This document shows positions 48,101-58,734 of a stretch of 64,000 nucleotides of DNA, one piece after another. How positions within the stretch are numbered: position 1 is the stretch's first letter; every line of letters begins with the position of its first letter. The notes beneath the pieces are model-generated. The model had not been told where the DNA came from. It saw only the letters and a program-made list of their open reading frames with translations, and ran no database searches. Origin of the DNA: Argopecten irradians (taxonomy: Eukaryota; Mollusca; Bivalvia; Pectinida; Pectinidae); the NCBI RefSeq assembly GCF_041381155.1, contig NC_091143.1, positions 33,171,331 to 33,235,330 of the forward strand. The letters are read 5' to 3'. A program made the position numbers and the translations under genes.

Positions 48101-48652
48101 TTTGCTCACCTGGTCTGTCCATCGTCCGTCTTTCAACATTTCCTTTAAATTGCTGCTTGTTATAGATTTCTGCATGTTTGCAACCAAATTTGGCCAGAAA
48201 TATCCTGGAGAGAAGGGGAACATAGTTTGCATAAATTTTGGCTCTGACCCCCCCGGGGCAGGAGGGGCGGGGCCCAATATTTATATTTCATCTCTTATTA
48301 GTAACTTAATTTAAATTTTATTAAATTGTCTATGATTAGGATTATTTTTGCTATTACATGATGATTTTTGTGTAAGTTCTAAATAAGCTTTTAACCATGT
48401 GTAGTATTATTATGAAGTCAATGTTTATTGATGAATTTTTCATTATGAGTTTTCTCTGTGTTTCCTCAGCTAAAAGAAATTCTTGAAGTGAGCCTAGAGG
48501 ACGGACACAGGCGCTGGAATATATTTGGATGCAGTATTCATGATAAAGACTCCATCAAACAAAGCTTCGAGGAACTCAATAAGACGCTTCTACATCCTAA
48601 ACCTCATTCAAAGGCAAATCATTCAGACAACAATGAATTTAGTCAACTGTGA
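39105..48652 (+). CDS. ARL15: ADP-ribosylation factor-like protein 15 (5 exons)
   Basis: Exons 39105-39158, 41835-41979, 42398-42457, 42779-42987 and 48470-48652 join in phases 0, 1, 1, 0 into 217 codons (216 residues; human ARL15 is 204). Atypical Arf-family GTPase; in vertebrates reported to bind CNNM magnesium transporters and affect trafficking. Motifs: G-PPPAKP linker (27-33); P-loop GLEKSGKS (41-48); switch-1 PTIGFSIKA (64-72); ARL15-specific VKELGG (82-87) in place of the usual DxxGQ; IRPYWDRYY (91-99) and GIIFVVDSSSSDERL; NYQDKP (144-149) for NKxD; CSIHD for the G5 loop. Human ARL15 shares GFSIKA, VKELGG, IRxYWxRYY and NxQDKP (from memory). N-terminal cysteines 2, 9 and 24 could be palmitoylated. 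Poly-A signal AATAAA at 48882-48887. Confidence 0.95.
39470..40125 (+). mobile_element. 5'-truncated LINE, 3' end, in ARL15 intron 1
   Basis: The frame at 39555-39968 reads RQAARYIHNKYHDTSSVTNM, then LQTRRLHTRLILFYKMIH, YKYSFFPQTITQWNLLPVAA and TLEDFKAHISNVALEA. This is the standard C-terminus of jockey/CR1-like non-LTR reverse-transcriptase proteins in bivalves. After the stop come an A-rich stretch, then CACCCCTACAGATCACCGTG and ATGTAAATAGAAGAAG, typical of the 3' untranslated part. Only the last ~135 codons remain, consistent with 5' truncation on insertion. The final part is intact and looks fairly young. Confidence 0.85.
40310..41834 (+). repeat. 52-54 bp array of duplicated ARL15 exon-2 splice acceptors
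   Basis: About 29 units, each containing TTTATTACAG followed by TTTTTCCAGAGACTG and T(GTG)AGATTT, then TATCTGTACATTGTATG. The last unit merges into the real exon-2 acceptor and exon start (TTTATTACAG|TTTTTTCGGAGACTGTGTGG). Two main lengths occur: 52 bp (CTGTAGA) and 54 bp (CTGTGTAGA). In the exon-2 frame the 52-bp type meets a TAG; the 54-bp type reads through as FFQRLCRFISVHCM. Confidence 0.95.
41835..41979 (+). CDS. ARL15: ARL15 exon 2 (P-loop)
   Basis: Residues 19-66 plus one base; starts FFRRLCGFGPPPAKP after tttattacag| and ends ACCATTG|gtatgg. Its acceptor and first ~24 bases are the source of the upstream array. Confidence 0.93.
42398..42457 (+). CDS. ARL15: ARL15 exon 3 (switch region)
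   Basis: Sixty bases, residues 67-86 plus one base: FSIKALLFDDCIVDVKELGG. Too short to show as an open frame alone. Acceptor tttacag|, donor GGAG|gtcagt. Confidence 0.93.
42478..42745. repeat. 31-bp minisatellite in ARL15 intron 3
   Basis: Eight to nine copies of AACATTCAATATCTATATAA plus TGTTAGTACAT (starts 42481, 42512). Ends about 35 bp before the exon-4 acceptor. Confidence 0.93.
42779..42987 (+). CDS. ARL15: ARL15 exon 4 (nucleotide-binding core)
   Basis: Residues 87-156, including IRPYWDRYYAGAQGIIFVVD and the guanine-specificity NYQD. Acceptor gctttaag|, donor CTCCCAG|gtttgt. Confidence 0.95.
42990..44234. repeat. 37-bp minisatellite in ARL15 intron 4, part 1
   Basis: About 33 copies of CTATACAATGTAATTATATA plus TTAGGGGTGAGAGATAA. 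Begins almost at the exon-4 donor. Parts 2 and 3 follow at 45690-46148 and 47458-47900. Confidence 0.96.
44235..45520. mobile_element. Insertion splitting the 37-bp array, unclassified
   Basis: About 1.3 kb of non-repetitive sequence interrupts the 37-bp array. Its left end contains CTACTCAACTTTATTTCTCG, which resembles an arm of the fold-back at its right side. A 98-codon open frame (44473-44769) has no recognisable domain. Probably a non-autonomous DNA element. Confidence 0.5.
45523..45695. mobile_element. Fold-back MITE with perfect 8-bp target duplication
   Basis: A 157-bp palindrome (45531-45687) opening AGGATTAAAGTTTCTTTCTG and closing with its complement, centred on GACCGCTCCGCGGTC. 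Flanked by TAAATATA on both sides (45523-45530, 45688-45695). An 8-bp duplication is usual for hAT-like elements. Confidence 0.9.
45690..46148. repeat. 37-bp minisatellite in ARL15 intron 4, part 2
   Basis: About 12 further copies of the same 37-bp unit, with more single-base indels than part 1. Confidence 0.95.
46150..47458 (+). mobile_element. Dispersed repeat with GC-rich hairpin head and ~170-bp internal tandem copies
   Basis: Opens with the hairpin CCCCCGCC-CAACGAAGTT-GGCGGGGG, then ATACAAATGGGTTCTGTCCG and (TCCGTCTG)n. About five tandem copies of a ~170-bp unit follow (landmarks TTTCCGGAGCATAACTCTAA, CTTATGGTCTAGTAGTGCC, TAACCATGGAAACATTGCTG) to about 46980. Near its right end is a diverged copy of the head (TTGGCGGGGAATCTGAATG). 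It interrupts the 37-bp array. I recall similar heads as abundant in bivalve genomes. Confidence 0.7.
47458..47900. repeat. 37-bp minisatellite in ARL15 intron 4, part 3
   Basis: About 12 copies of the 37-bp unit, continuing the array after the second insertion. Confidence 0.95.
48085..48275 (+). mobile_element. Fragment of a bivalve-type dispersed repeat
   Basis: CTTTGCTCACCTGGTCTGTC, AACCAAATTTGGCCAGAAA and CTGACCCCCC resemble the family at 52177-52780 and 52950-53330. Truncated. Confidence 0.5.
48470..48652 (+). CDS. ARL15: ARL15 exon 5 (C-terminal)
   Basis: Residues 157-216 and TGA: EILEVSLEDGHRRWNIFGCS, then IHDKDSIKQSFEELNKTLL. The tail is longer than in vertebrates. The last codons are in a 47-bp direct duplication. 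Confidence 0.95.
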   Translation, partial: LKEILEVSLEDGHRRWNIFGCSIHDKDSIKQSFEELNKTLLHPKPHSKANHSDNNEFSQL

Positions 48653-48711
48653 TGACAACTATTTATCATTCAGACAACAATGAATTTAGTCAACTGTGAT
48701 GACAACTATTT
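48618..48711 (+). repeat. 47-bp tandem duplication across the ARL15 stop codon
   Basis: ATCATTCAGACAACAATGAA... occurs at 48618 and again at 48665. Each copy includes the TGA context, so the 3' untranslated region begins with a second copy of the protein's last codons. Confidence 0.95.
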
Positions 48712-49179
48712 ATCATTATTATTTGAATACCAATATTTGGTATTGTCACCTGGTGTGTTGATGTTTATACAGTTATAACCTTGTTCACTTTGATTTCATA
48801 TGCTTCATTCTTAGTGGATATTATCGTGAGTACGCATTAATAGTTAATGTTTACATCGAAGTAGCTCGACACTATATATGTAATAAAAGTACTAGTAAAG
48901 ATACTTATTAATCTTCAAATGAATTGAGCAAAATTCTCTATGTAAGGTTGAACACATTCAATTTACCTCTACATGTGAGTACTTAACGATTTGCAAGCGT
49001 AAACCTTTTGTAGTGGTGTTTGTATACCTTCAGACTTTTATACGCTGTTCATACATTCACACAAATTTAAGTGCAGGCTGAATTTTCAAAATTAATATAA
49101 AGTGGAAACTCCCTCCCTGCATATTTCCACATTTTTAGCCCGACATCATCCCATGGTGGGCTATTCAAATTGCTTTTTC

Positions 49180-51970
49180 TGATGTCTGGGAACGACGTCA
49201 GTTCTCTATAGACTGGGAATGAACAGAGTTCTCTTCAGACTTGGAATCACATGAGTTCTCTACAGGCTGGGAATGGCATCAGTTCTCTACAGAGTGGGAA
49301 TGAACAGTGTTCTCTTCAGACTGGGAATGACATCAGTTCTCTAGATCTACAGACAGGGAATGACATCAGTTCTCTACGAGATGGGAATGAACAAGTGTTT
49401 CTCTACAGACTGGGAATGACATCAGTTCTCTAGATCTACAGACAGGGAATGACATCAGTTCTCTACAGACAGGGAATGACATCAGTTCTCTAGATCTACA
49501 GACAGGGAATGACATCAGTTTCTCTAGATCTACAGACAGGGAATGACATCAGTTCTCTACAGACTGTGGGAATGACATCAGATGTTCTCCTCTACAGCAC
49601 TGGGAATGACATCAGTTCTCTACAGACAGGGGAATGGTCATCCAGTTCTCTAGATCATCAGACAGGGGAATGAACATCAAGTTCTCTCAGATCTACAGAC
49701 TGTGGGAATGACAATCAGTTCTCTACAGATCTACAAGACAGGGAATGACATCATTTCAGTCTAGATTCTATAGACAGGGAATGACATCAGTTCTCTAGAT
49801 CTACAGACAGGGAATGACATCAGTTCTCTAGATCTACAGACAGGGAATGACATCAGTTCTCTAGATCTACAGACAGGGAATGACATCAGTTCTCTAGATC
49901 TACAGACAGGGAATGACATCAGTTCTCTAGATCTACAGACAGGGAATGACATCAGTTCTCTACAGACAGGGAATGACATCAGTTCTCTAGATCTACAGAC
50001 AGGGAATGACATCAGTTCTCTAGATCTACAGACAGGGAATGACATCAGTTCTCTAGATCTACAGACAGGGAATGACATCAGTTCTCTACAGACAGGGAAT
50101 CACATCAGTTCTCTACAGACTGGGAATCAACATCTAGATCTAGATCTACAGACAGGGAATGGACATCAGTTATCTCTACAGACAGGGAATGACATCAGAG
50201 TTCTCTTACAGACTGGGAATGACATTAGTTCTCTAGAATCTAACAGACAGGGAGATTGGGACATCAGTTCTCTACAGATGGGACAGACATGGGGAATGAC
50301 ATCAGTTCTCTAGATCTACTACAGACAGGGAATGACATCAGTTCTCTAGATCTACAGACAGGGAATGACATCAGTTCTCTAGATCTACAGACAGGGAATG
50401 ACATCAGTTCTCTAGATCTACAGACAGGGAATGACATCAGTTCTCTCTACAGACTGGGAATGACATCAGTTCTCTAGATCTACAGACAGGGAATGACATC
50501 AGTTCTCTACAGACAGGGAATGACATCAGTTCTCTAGATCTACAGACAGGGAATGACATCAGTTCTCTAGATCTACAGACAGGGAATGACATCAGTTCTC
50601 TAGATCTACAGACAGGGAATGACATCAGTTCTCTAGATCTACAGACAGGGAATGACATCAGTTCTCTAGATCTACAGACAGGGAATGACATCAGTTCTAG
50701 ATACAGACAGGGAATGACATCAGTTCTCTAGATCTACAGACAGGGAATGACATCAGTTCTCTACAGACTGGGAATGACATCAGTTCTCTGGGAAGAGCAT
50801 GATCTACAGACAGGGAATGACATCAGTTTCTCTACAGATGGGAATGACATCAGTTTCTAGATCTACAGACAAGGGAATGACATCAGATCTTCTACAGACA
50901 GGGAATGACATCAGTTCTCTACAGACAGGGAATGGCAACATTCTCTACAACTGGAATGACAATCAGTTCTCTGGATCTACAGACTCGGGAATGACATCAG
51001 TTCTCTACAGACTGGGAATGACATCAGTTCTCTAGATCTACAGACAGGGAATGACATCAGTTCTCTAGATCTACAGACAGGGAATGACATCAGTTCTCTA
51101 CAGACAGGGAATGACATCAGTTCTCTACAGACAGGGAATGACATCAGTTCTCTACAGACTGGGAATGACATCAGTTCTCTACAGACTAGAATGACATCAG
51201 TTCTCTACAGACAGGGAATGACATCAGTTCTCTACAGACAGGGAATGACATCAGTTCTCTACAGACAGGGAATGACATCAGTTCTCTACAGACAGGGAAT
51301 GACATCAGTTCTCTACAGACAGGGAATGACATCAGTTCTCTAGATCTACAGACAGGGAATGACATCAGTTCTCTAGATCTACAGACAGGGAATGACATCA
51401 GTTCTCTACAGACAGGGAATGACATCAGTTCTCTAGATCTACAGACAGGGAATGACATCAGTTTCTAGATCTACAGACAGGGAATGACATCAGTTCTCTA
51501 GGATCTACAGACTGGGAATGACATCAGTTCTCTACAGACAGGGAATGACATCAGTTCTCTACAGACTGGGAATGACATCAGTTCTCTACAGACTGGGAAT
51601 CACATCAGTTCTCTACAGACTGGGAATCATCAGTTCTCTACCAGACAGGGAATGTTCTCTACAGACTGGGAATGACATCAGTTCTCTGGGAAGACTCTCT
51701 ACAGACTGGGAATGACATCAGTTCTCTACAGACTGGGAATGAACCATCAGTTTCTCTACAGACTGGGAATGACATGAAGTTCTCTCTACAGACTGGGGAA
51801 TGAACATCAGATCTCTAGATCTACAGACTGGGAATGACATCAGGATGAGCTCTCTACAGACTGGGAATGACATCAGGATGAGCTCTCTACAGACTGGGAA
51901 TGACATCAGTTCTCTACAGACTGGGAATGACATCAGTTCTCTACAGACTGGGAATCACATCACTTCCATC
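49180..51970. repeat. 33/27-bp minisatellite
   Basis: About 90 copies of two interleaved unit types, both containing GACATCAGTTCTCTA and CAGACAGGGAAT. They differ by an extra AGATCT hexamer (BglII site) in the 33-bp type. Edges are ragged with GACTGGGAAT variants and many indels near 49560-49760 and 50100-50300. Both lengths are multiples of 3, so repeat-derived open frames abound. Confidence 0.96.
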
Positions 51971-52176
51971 ATATCTGTATTACATATAGCTGAAAGAATT
52001 CCACATTATCATTTAAGTTGATGGCTTTAAGTTTCATGCAGCTATATGTTAGATACGACTATGTATATGTGTTATGTACTGTGAAGAAATGATCACAAAT
52101 ATATACTTATTTTTTCATTAACTACTTTATATTTGTAGAATTTTTATACCATTATTATCATATTTTCAGGATTTTT

Positions 52177-52780
52177 AGGTCACCTGAGACGAAGTCACAA
52201 GTGACCAATTCTAATTGCCTTTTGTCCGTCCTCGTGTGTCTTCCGCCATGCATCATCCGTCATACATTGCACGTAAACAATTTACATTTTTGACTTCTTC
52301 TCCAAAACTGCTGAAGCAATTTCAATAAAATTTTGTACAAACCTTCTAAGGCATAAGGCCAATCAAAATCGTGTATTATATGACCCTGGGGTCTCACGTT
52401 TTCCCCTAGGGAAAGGGTCAAGTTTACTATAGTTTATATAGGGAAATTCATTTATGAGCATTTTTTGCTCAATTTACATAGGAAATGAGTCAAACTTGAT
52501 TTGAATTATTAGCCTGAGATACATCCATATCGGTCCACGCTGACCCCCTGAGGGACCAGAGGGGCGAGACCAAACAGGGTCAAAATGACTAAAATTTCAA
52601 AAAATCCTTCTTCTAAGTTCACAGGTTTGATGGAAGCAGATACTCTTCATAGACAGAAAAGTCAAATTTATAACATTACTGACCAACTTCAAGGCCCAGT
52701 ATATAGTGTTTACATCTCTTTAATTTGTTTCATTATATATTCAAACTCAGGTGACCGTTAAGGCCCATGGGCCTCTTGTC
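52177..52780 (+). mobile_element. Bivalve dispersed repeat with AGGTCACC / GGTGACC ends
   Basis: Opens AGGTCACCTGAGACGAAGTC and closes CTCAGGTGACCGTTAAGGCC plus CATGGGCCTCTTG. The ends form an inverted repeat of 10-11 bp. Inner landmarks: TTTTGTCCGTCC and GACCCTGGGGTC. Non-coding, about 600 bp. I recall the same ends as common in mollusc genomes. Confidence 0.7.
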
Positions 52781-52949
52781 TATAACTTGAATGTGGTAGT
52801 GTAGAAATTTAGTTGAATCTGGATCAAGTTTGAGGTATAGTCTCACTATTGTTTACCCCATGTGACATATTGTAAAATTGAATCTTAAACTTTTGGATTC
52901 CTGTGGTTTCACTCTATTCTGTAGATTTCATCCATCTGGTCAGAAGAGT

Positions 52950-53330
52950 GAAGCATGAGCATATGTCATGGGTAGGCGTCTGTCATCTGCCAGTCGTTCA
53001 TCTACATTTACTTTTAATCACCACTTGTCATAAAGATCTGATTGGATTTTAACCAAATTTGGCCAGACTTTGATCCCTGGGCTTTGAGGGTCAAGGTCAA
53101 GCAGTGATGAAAACACCAAACCCATTTAAATGCTACTTTTCATTAAGTATCTAATAGATTTTAACCCAATTACATTGCAGCATCTTTCATGGAAAGGAAC
53201 TGATTTTGAAGTAAATGCTGTACTTGCACATACTTGTCCAAAAGGGGATATAAAATCCAATATCTTCTTAATTCTTCAGTTGCCATAAAGGATGTAATAT
53301 CCAGGTGAGCGATTAAGGTCTCCTATTCAA
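52950..53330 (+). mobile_element. Older relative of the AGGTCACC repeat
   Basis: CATCTGCCAGTCGTTCATC, TTTTAACCAAATTTGGCCAG and a closing CCAGGTGAGCGATTAAGG show the same layout as 52177-52780 but are more diverged. Confidence 0.5.
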
Positions 53331-55936
53331 TTATCAAACACTTTCTGTAGCACTCTACATTGTCTATTTGAGGTATGTATTCCCTTTTTTTTTTGTAAAT
53401 CATTAAAAAAAACCACATGCATAATGTACATTTTTCTGTCTGTGGTATACATGTGCTAATATTTATTAATTCCTGTGTTTTTTAAACAGTCCTAATTTTC
53501 ATTTGATTTCTCATTGTACATGTACCGGGTATTCATTTGTTTGCAACCATTGTTTTGACCATTATTTAACACAATGAATTCTCTCTCCCTCAGATACATC
53601 TGTAATCAGGCAATAGATAATGTGCAATTAATTAAATAAATGTTGAAAACTATGTAGAATGACTGAGATCCTAGTTTCATCCTAAAGCAGTAATCCCAAT
53701 AGGATCTAATTATGTAACTGGTGTATCCAGGGATATTCTCAGCCTCTTCTAATATTGGCGGAGAGTCCGGATCAGATTTGATAATCTTGATAATCTGACA
53801 CTCAAGTCAAATGTTGAAAACTAAGTTTCATCCATCATTATTGAAATACACAAAATATTAAAATGAAATATCAACTAATTCTCCCATAATTCAAGTGTGT
53901 CCAGTGGTTAGTGTCAAGAAATCTTTTTGAAAGTTGTACATCTAAAATTTGAATATGCATTCAGATCAATTGGAGATACTCCCTTTGGTTTCACTCCTCC
54001 TTCAGTACTGGCAAAACAAAGGGAAGTAACTCTGGTAGATTAGAATAATGTCATTATGCAGATATTGAATTTGCAAAACAACAAAAAACTGTATCTTATC
54101 AACTGACCCAAACATATGATTTCTTGTCTCAATTGTCATCATTTTGTGCTCATTGTGCCTAAAATTGTTTTAAAAGAGACACTAAAGTGTAATTATGTTC
54201 AGAAATTAATGTTTCAGGAAAATGTCATTGGCAATGTATTACAAATATTTATTCTGGGTATAATCAGTTAGCTGTGACTTTGATATTCTCATCCAGACTT
54301 CATTATCCATGAAGACACATTTCAAACTCTTCTGATTAAGCTGCTGGACCAGTCCATTATGGTAAAGGGGGGATGAGTGGAGATAAAATTATATCAATAA
54401 CTCAATAAAGAATAGGAGGGGGAGGGGGGGGGGCAAGTAAAATTTAACTTAACACATTATATATGAGATTTTCTTCTTTGATTCCATTCTTATATTATCT
54501 CTGTGCAAGCCTTGCCATTTTACACAATATCTTTTACAGAATGAAATAGGTTTACTAGGTCTGACAGATCAAAGTTATCCAAGACATGTTGTAGTTTATA
54601 TTGAAATATTGATAACACATATCAAATTCAGGTTGCGTAGGTCTATTTAGAGGGTTATTTGTAATTTTTGTTTCAGGTTTGATTTAATGTATTTTAGGGT
54701 TATATATATTCAGAAATTTAATATCCTAACAATATTCATTAAATAGTATTTTCAGTATTTTGATTATCAAGAAGACACCACTGTGGTGTAAATATTGGTC
54801 CTTGGGCCTTGCTGACCACCCAATGGACTTAATCATGTTTCATAATGGTCCTTTTGCTTATTTACTAATTTACTATAATCCTGATTGATTGGCTGGTCCT
54901 GTAATCATACAACCACTGTGAAAGTATTTGATCCATGGGTTCAGCATGTTTTAATTCTAGAAATTGCAGATGCTTTTTAATGCTCCAAACTGATGTAATT
55001 TGTGGTTCTAAATTCAAAATGTTATCCCTAATTTTGCCCTATTTTTCTTTTTGTTCCTTAAATTAACCGTTACCAATAAGTGCTTGACAGCCTTATACTC
55101 TTGAAATATGATTAGGTCTTGTAATTACTAGTGTGAATTTCATGGCCTTGATCGATGTATCGGGCTTTCCCAGTTACAATAGAGGGGGTTATGTTTGAGT
55201 TCTTGGATGAGCGTCAGGACCTCTCTATAACATGTGAGAAAATATAATCATGCGCAGGCTCGCTAAATGCTTTCTAAATAGTATTGTTAATGTAAATGTA
55301 CTTAACATTACTGGTAAATTATTTAAATTCAGCTTAATGAAATTTGCCGAACCGAATATCATGATTTGTAACACTCAATTCAATATAGTTCAGAAAGTGC
55401 TATGTACATAAATCTTTATTACGTTTTAAATGTTCAATGTAAATTAAATAACAATATTTTTTCATCTGAGTTTTATTACTCTTTTACGTTCCGATGACTT
55501 TAAAATGTGGCTGATACTTATGGTGAGTGTTTTAAATGGTATTGAAATGTAAAAAGATGAAGCTGCTATAATGTCTTGAATTCCATTTAACAGTTATAAA
55601 AGTTTCTGTAGTGCCCATTATCGTATTTTTAAAATCGTTTCTCATCCTGAAACGCCCAATTTCTATATTGTATATAGGTATTTACATCTTTGATTATGTA
55701 CTGTATGTGTTAAAGGGAATTGTGGTATGTAAAAGAGTTCAATATATAATAGAAACAAGAATTAGCTTCCAAAAAGCTAATACGACTACCATACAGCATT
55801 ATTTCATAGTAAGCATTTATAAGTACTGAGGCTTAAACATAAAATCGTGCACTTTGTGATACATGCACATTGTTACATTGAGAACGGAACCCCAATGGGA
55901 TCTTACTGCTGACGGCTATGGTGACCATTTTTCAAA
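53331..55936. other. Intergenic stretch, nothing recognised
   Basis: AT-rich sequence without tandem arrays or gene structure. A short G-rich tract lies at about 54415-54432. The 72-codon frame at 55611-55829 has no coding features. Confidence 0.6.
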
Positions 55937-57102
55937 ATGAGTGGGGCAGACATGATCAAACAGAAAATGGAAGCGATTGCTGACGAAGATGCAGTATCCA
56001 AACTCATACGTATTTTATGGAAGTCCTGCTGTTCCCACTGGAATTAACGGTAGAATTCCTTCGGGAAGTTCACGACTCTCTATACCTGGAGCAAAAAAGT
56101 CGGGGCCAGTTGGAAATCTGCACGGAAAGGAAAACCGAAAGAAATGTCGCAAGAGAAAAAAAAAAGATGGAGATTGAATCGTGGCGAAAGGTATCCCCCT
56201 CTCCAGTCATCATTCCTTGGGAACCTGAAAAGGGTTAAATGTCGTGTTAGGAGTCCGAATGATACATCGGCTAAAAACAGAGCGACATCCGGGACTTCAT
56301 CAAATGCAGCAAACGTCGAGGTTTAAACATTGACCCCGTGCACATGGTGGATGGTAACGAATCTGAGAAGACCAGGAATCATGACGATAGGTCTGATGGA
56401 TCAGAATCGACAGACAAGGACTTGATGTACATAGACATAGATGATTACTTGTTGGAGGAGGATCCAGACTACGAGCCGACAGACAAGGACTTGATGTACA
56501 TGGACATAGATGATTACTAGTCGGAGGAGGATCCAGACTGCGAGCCGACAGACAAGGACTTCATGTACATAGACATAGATGATTACTAGTCGGAGGAGGA
56601 TCCAGACAGCAGTATTGGTGACATCAGTATAGAATCTGATGAAGGAGAAAGTTAGGGCGAATTGAAGGCCGTGAAAATGGGCGAGGAAATGTACCAACTC
56701 AAAGAGAAGGCTAACAAACCAGAGGTGTCCAAGCCAAGACAACAGCCCCCAAAACCGGACGACAAAGGCCATTACAATGACAAAGGACAAAATAACGACA
56801 AACGACTATATAACGACAAACGACAACAGAATGACAAAAGGCAGCAGAACGAGAAAGAGAAAGGACGAAAGAACACACAGAAAGGTGACCTAAAGGAGAA
56901 CAAAAATGACACAAAGTCGACCAAACAGAACGACAAAATGTTCCATAAACAGGACCAGAAGAACGTGCCGTCACCCAAACCGGATCAAAGGTCACAGGCT
57001 TTCACTAAACTCGACTATAAGAACACCAAATCTCCCACTAAGGACCAAAAGATAGCGACGGAGCTACAGAGGCCGTGGAGTATAAAAATAAAACGTATAT
57101 AA
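55937..57102 (+). pseudogene. Decayed or unrecognised charged-protein locus
   Basis: A start in good context (CAAAATGAGT, 55937) reads MSGADMIKQKMEAIADEDAV. Further coding-like blocks follow in changing frames: a basic, coiled-coil-like block (56017-56238; LREVHDSLYLEQKSRGQLEI), an acidic block of three 69-bp repeats (about 56411-56600; TDKDLMYIDIDDY), and a Lys/Asn/Gln-rich block (56662-57102; YNDKRQQNDKRQQNEKEKGR). The frame is interrupted several times, so this is either a pseudogene or a gene with structure I cannot resolve. No intron signals bridge the breaks. Family unknown. Confidence 0.45.
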
Positions 57103-58734
57103 ACAACCTCCCATGGGAAATATGGCAAACTGCTCGCCAATCACACTGCCTTCAAAATGACAAACATGGACTGGACAGTTATGCATGAGCTGGGTTTTGT
57201 ATATGAAATTTACGCGCTCAACTTATTGTAAAGACATCATAAGATTTAACTTATCATTAGTTTAAAATGTTATTTATCGACATTTAGGTTGACTATTCTT
57301 GACATAAGACTTACATTATGTAGTTTCATTAGAAACCCGATCAAGCGGGGAAAAACCAGGAGAGGCCATCCGTATATTACCGTAGTTGTTGCATGCGTAT
57401 TCCCTTTATCGAAATAAACATCTACATGTAAAATATCCGTATTGTTTATTTATTATGCTAATTCTGTTTGAAGCGATTCCAACAATTTGCCAGTGGCGCG
57501 AACGTGATCATTCTCAGGGATTATATTGATCCACGGTGAAAGTGCGGATTGATGTACCCGTAAATGGTTACACAATCAAGTGCTTAAAATCAAATGTCAG
57601 CTAGACAGTCCATCGTATCGATTTAGACAGGGTGTCGTGTGGTTGTAGGCGATGCTTCATTCACACCTGTAGCAGCTTATATTGTATACAGTTGTTTACA
57701 TTACTGGTACACACGAATCTGGACGTGCTTTACGTGCTGTTCATATAGTAAAGATGCATATTGGCATTAAGGGAAACTGGAGTTCCCGCTGCAAAATCTC
57801 TGTCACCTGGCTACTACACGCTGCAAATGACACATGACTAAAGTTGGAAATGTATGATGTGGAAATGTTTTTAAAGTTTTTTCTTAATTATGGAAACTAA
57901 TAAAGAAGTGATGAAATTCTACAACATGTTTAATGACTGCTATGAGTTGATCAATGAACCAAAACTACCACAAGAAAGATATTTTTGTTATTTCATAACA
58001 AATATTTTGCCGTTTTAACATACAAAATGTACCTATAGTGACCATAATTTATATGCAAAGTAATTTAGGACGATTATAACTTTATTCATGATACGGAAAG
58101 TAACTTCAATAGCCGTGTTTGTCACAAGAAACTCAAGAAAATTTTGTTCTACTTCGTATCTCATCCGTACATTAATTATTTCATTTCTAAATATTTTAGC
58201 TTGAAATAAGAATACCAGACTGTCAATCTTTTGACCACTGTTGGATTGCTACATGCTTTGTATCAGTGGACGTGCAAAACTATAGAGATTCCATTATCGC
58301 ACATGTACATATTTGAGTCCTAAGGCCTTTTGTGAAACCAAGCAAGCCACCCAACCTGAAAAAATCCTGCAGAGTCGGTTAACAGGAGGTGCGCCAGCAC
58401 TCAATGCTTAAGATTTCAATACTGGATTTAAGAAAGCCGCGAAAAAATATGACTGAATAAGATAGTATTTATTAAACACAGTCTTAAAACGAAGAAACAT
58501 CCAGTAGAACTTATAAACTGAAACCTCCAAAATGGGACAACTCTGTAATGTTAGGTTCAATGTATGATGGTCCACCAGAATTCTACCCAAAGCCGAGGAC
58601 ACTGAAACAATATTCATAATATTAACTGTCTCTGCTCCAAATTTTAGACTGCATAGCCTTCGTCTGGAAAATAAATCACAGTCTACTCTAAATTTCCCGC
58701 AGGAAACAAAACCCTAAAAACCAATACGTACGAC
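57103..58734. other. Intergenic stretch, nothing recognised
   Basis: No gene, array or known repeat seen between the charged-protein locus and the terminal array. Confidence 0.6.

Noticed and set aside
49761-51458. MSFPVCRSREL repeat frames on the minus strand
   Set aside because: 33- and 27-bp DNA repeats keep all frames open by length. The hexamer-length alternation and edge decay are DNA-level features.
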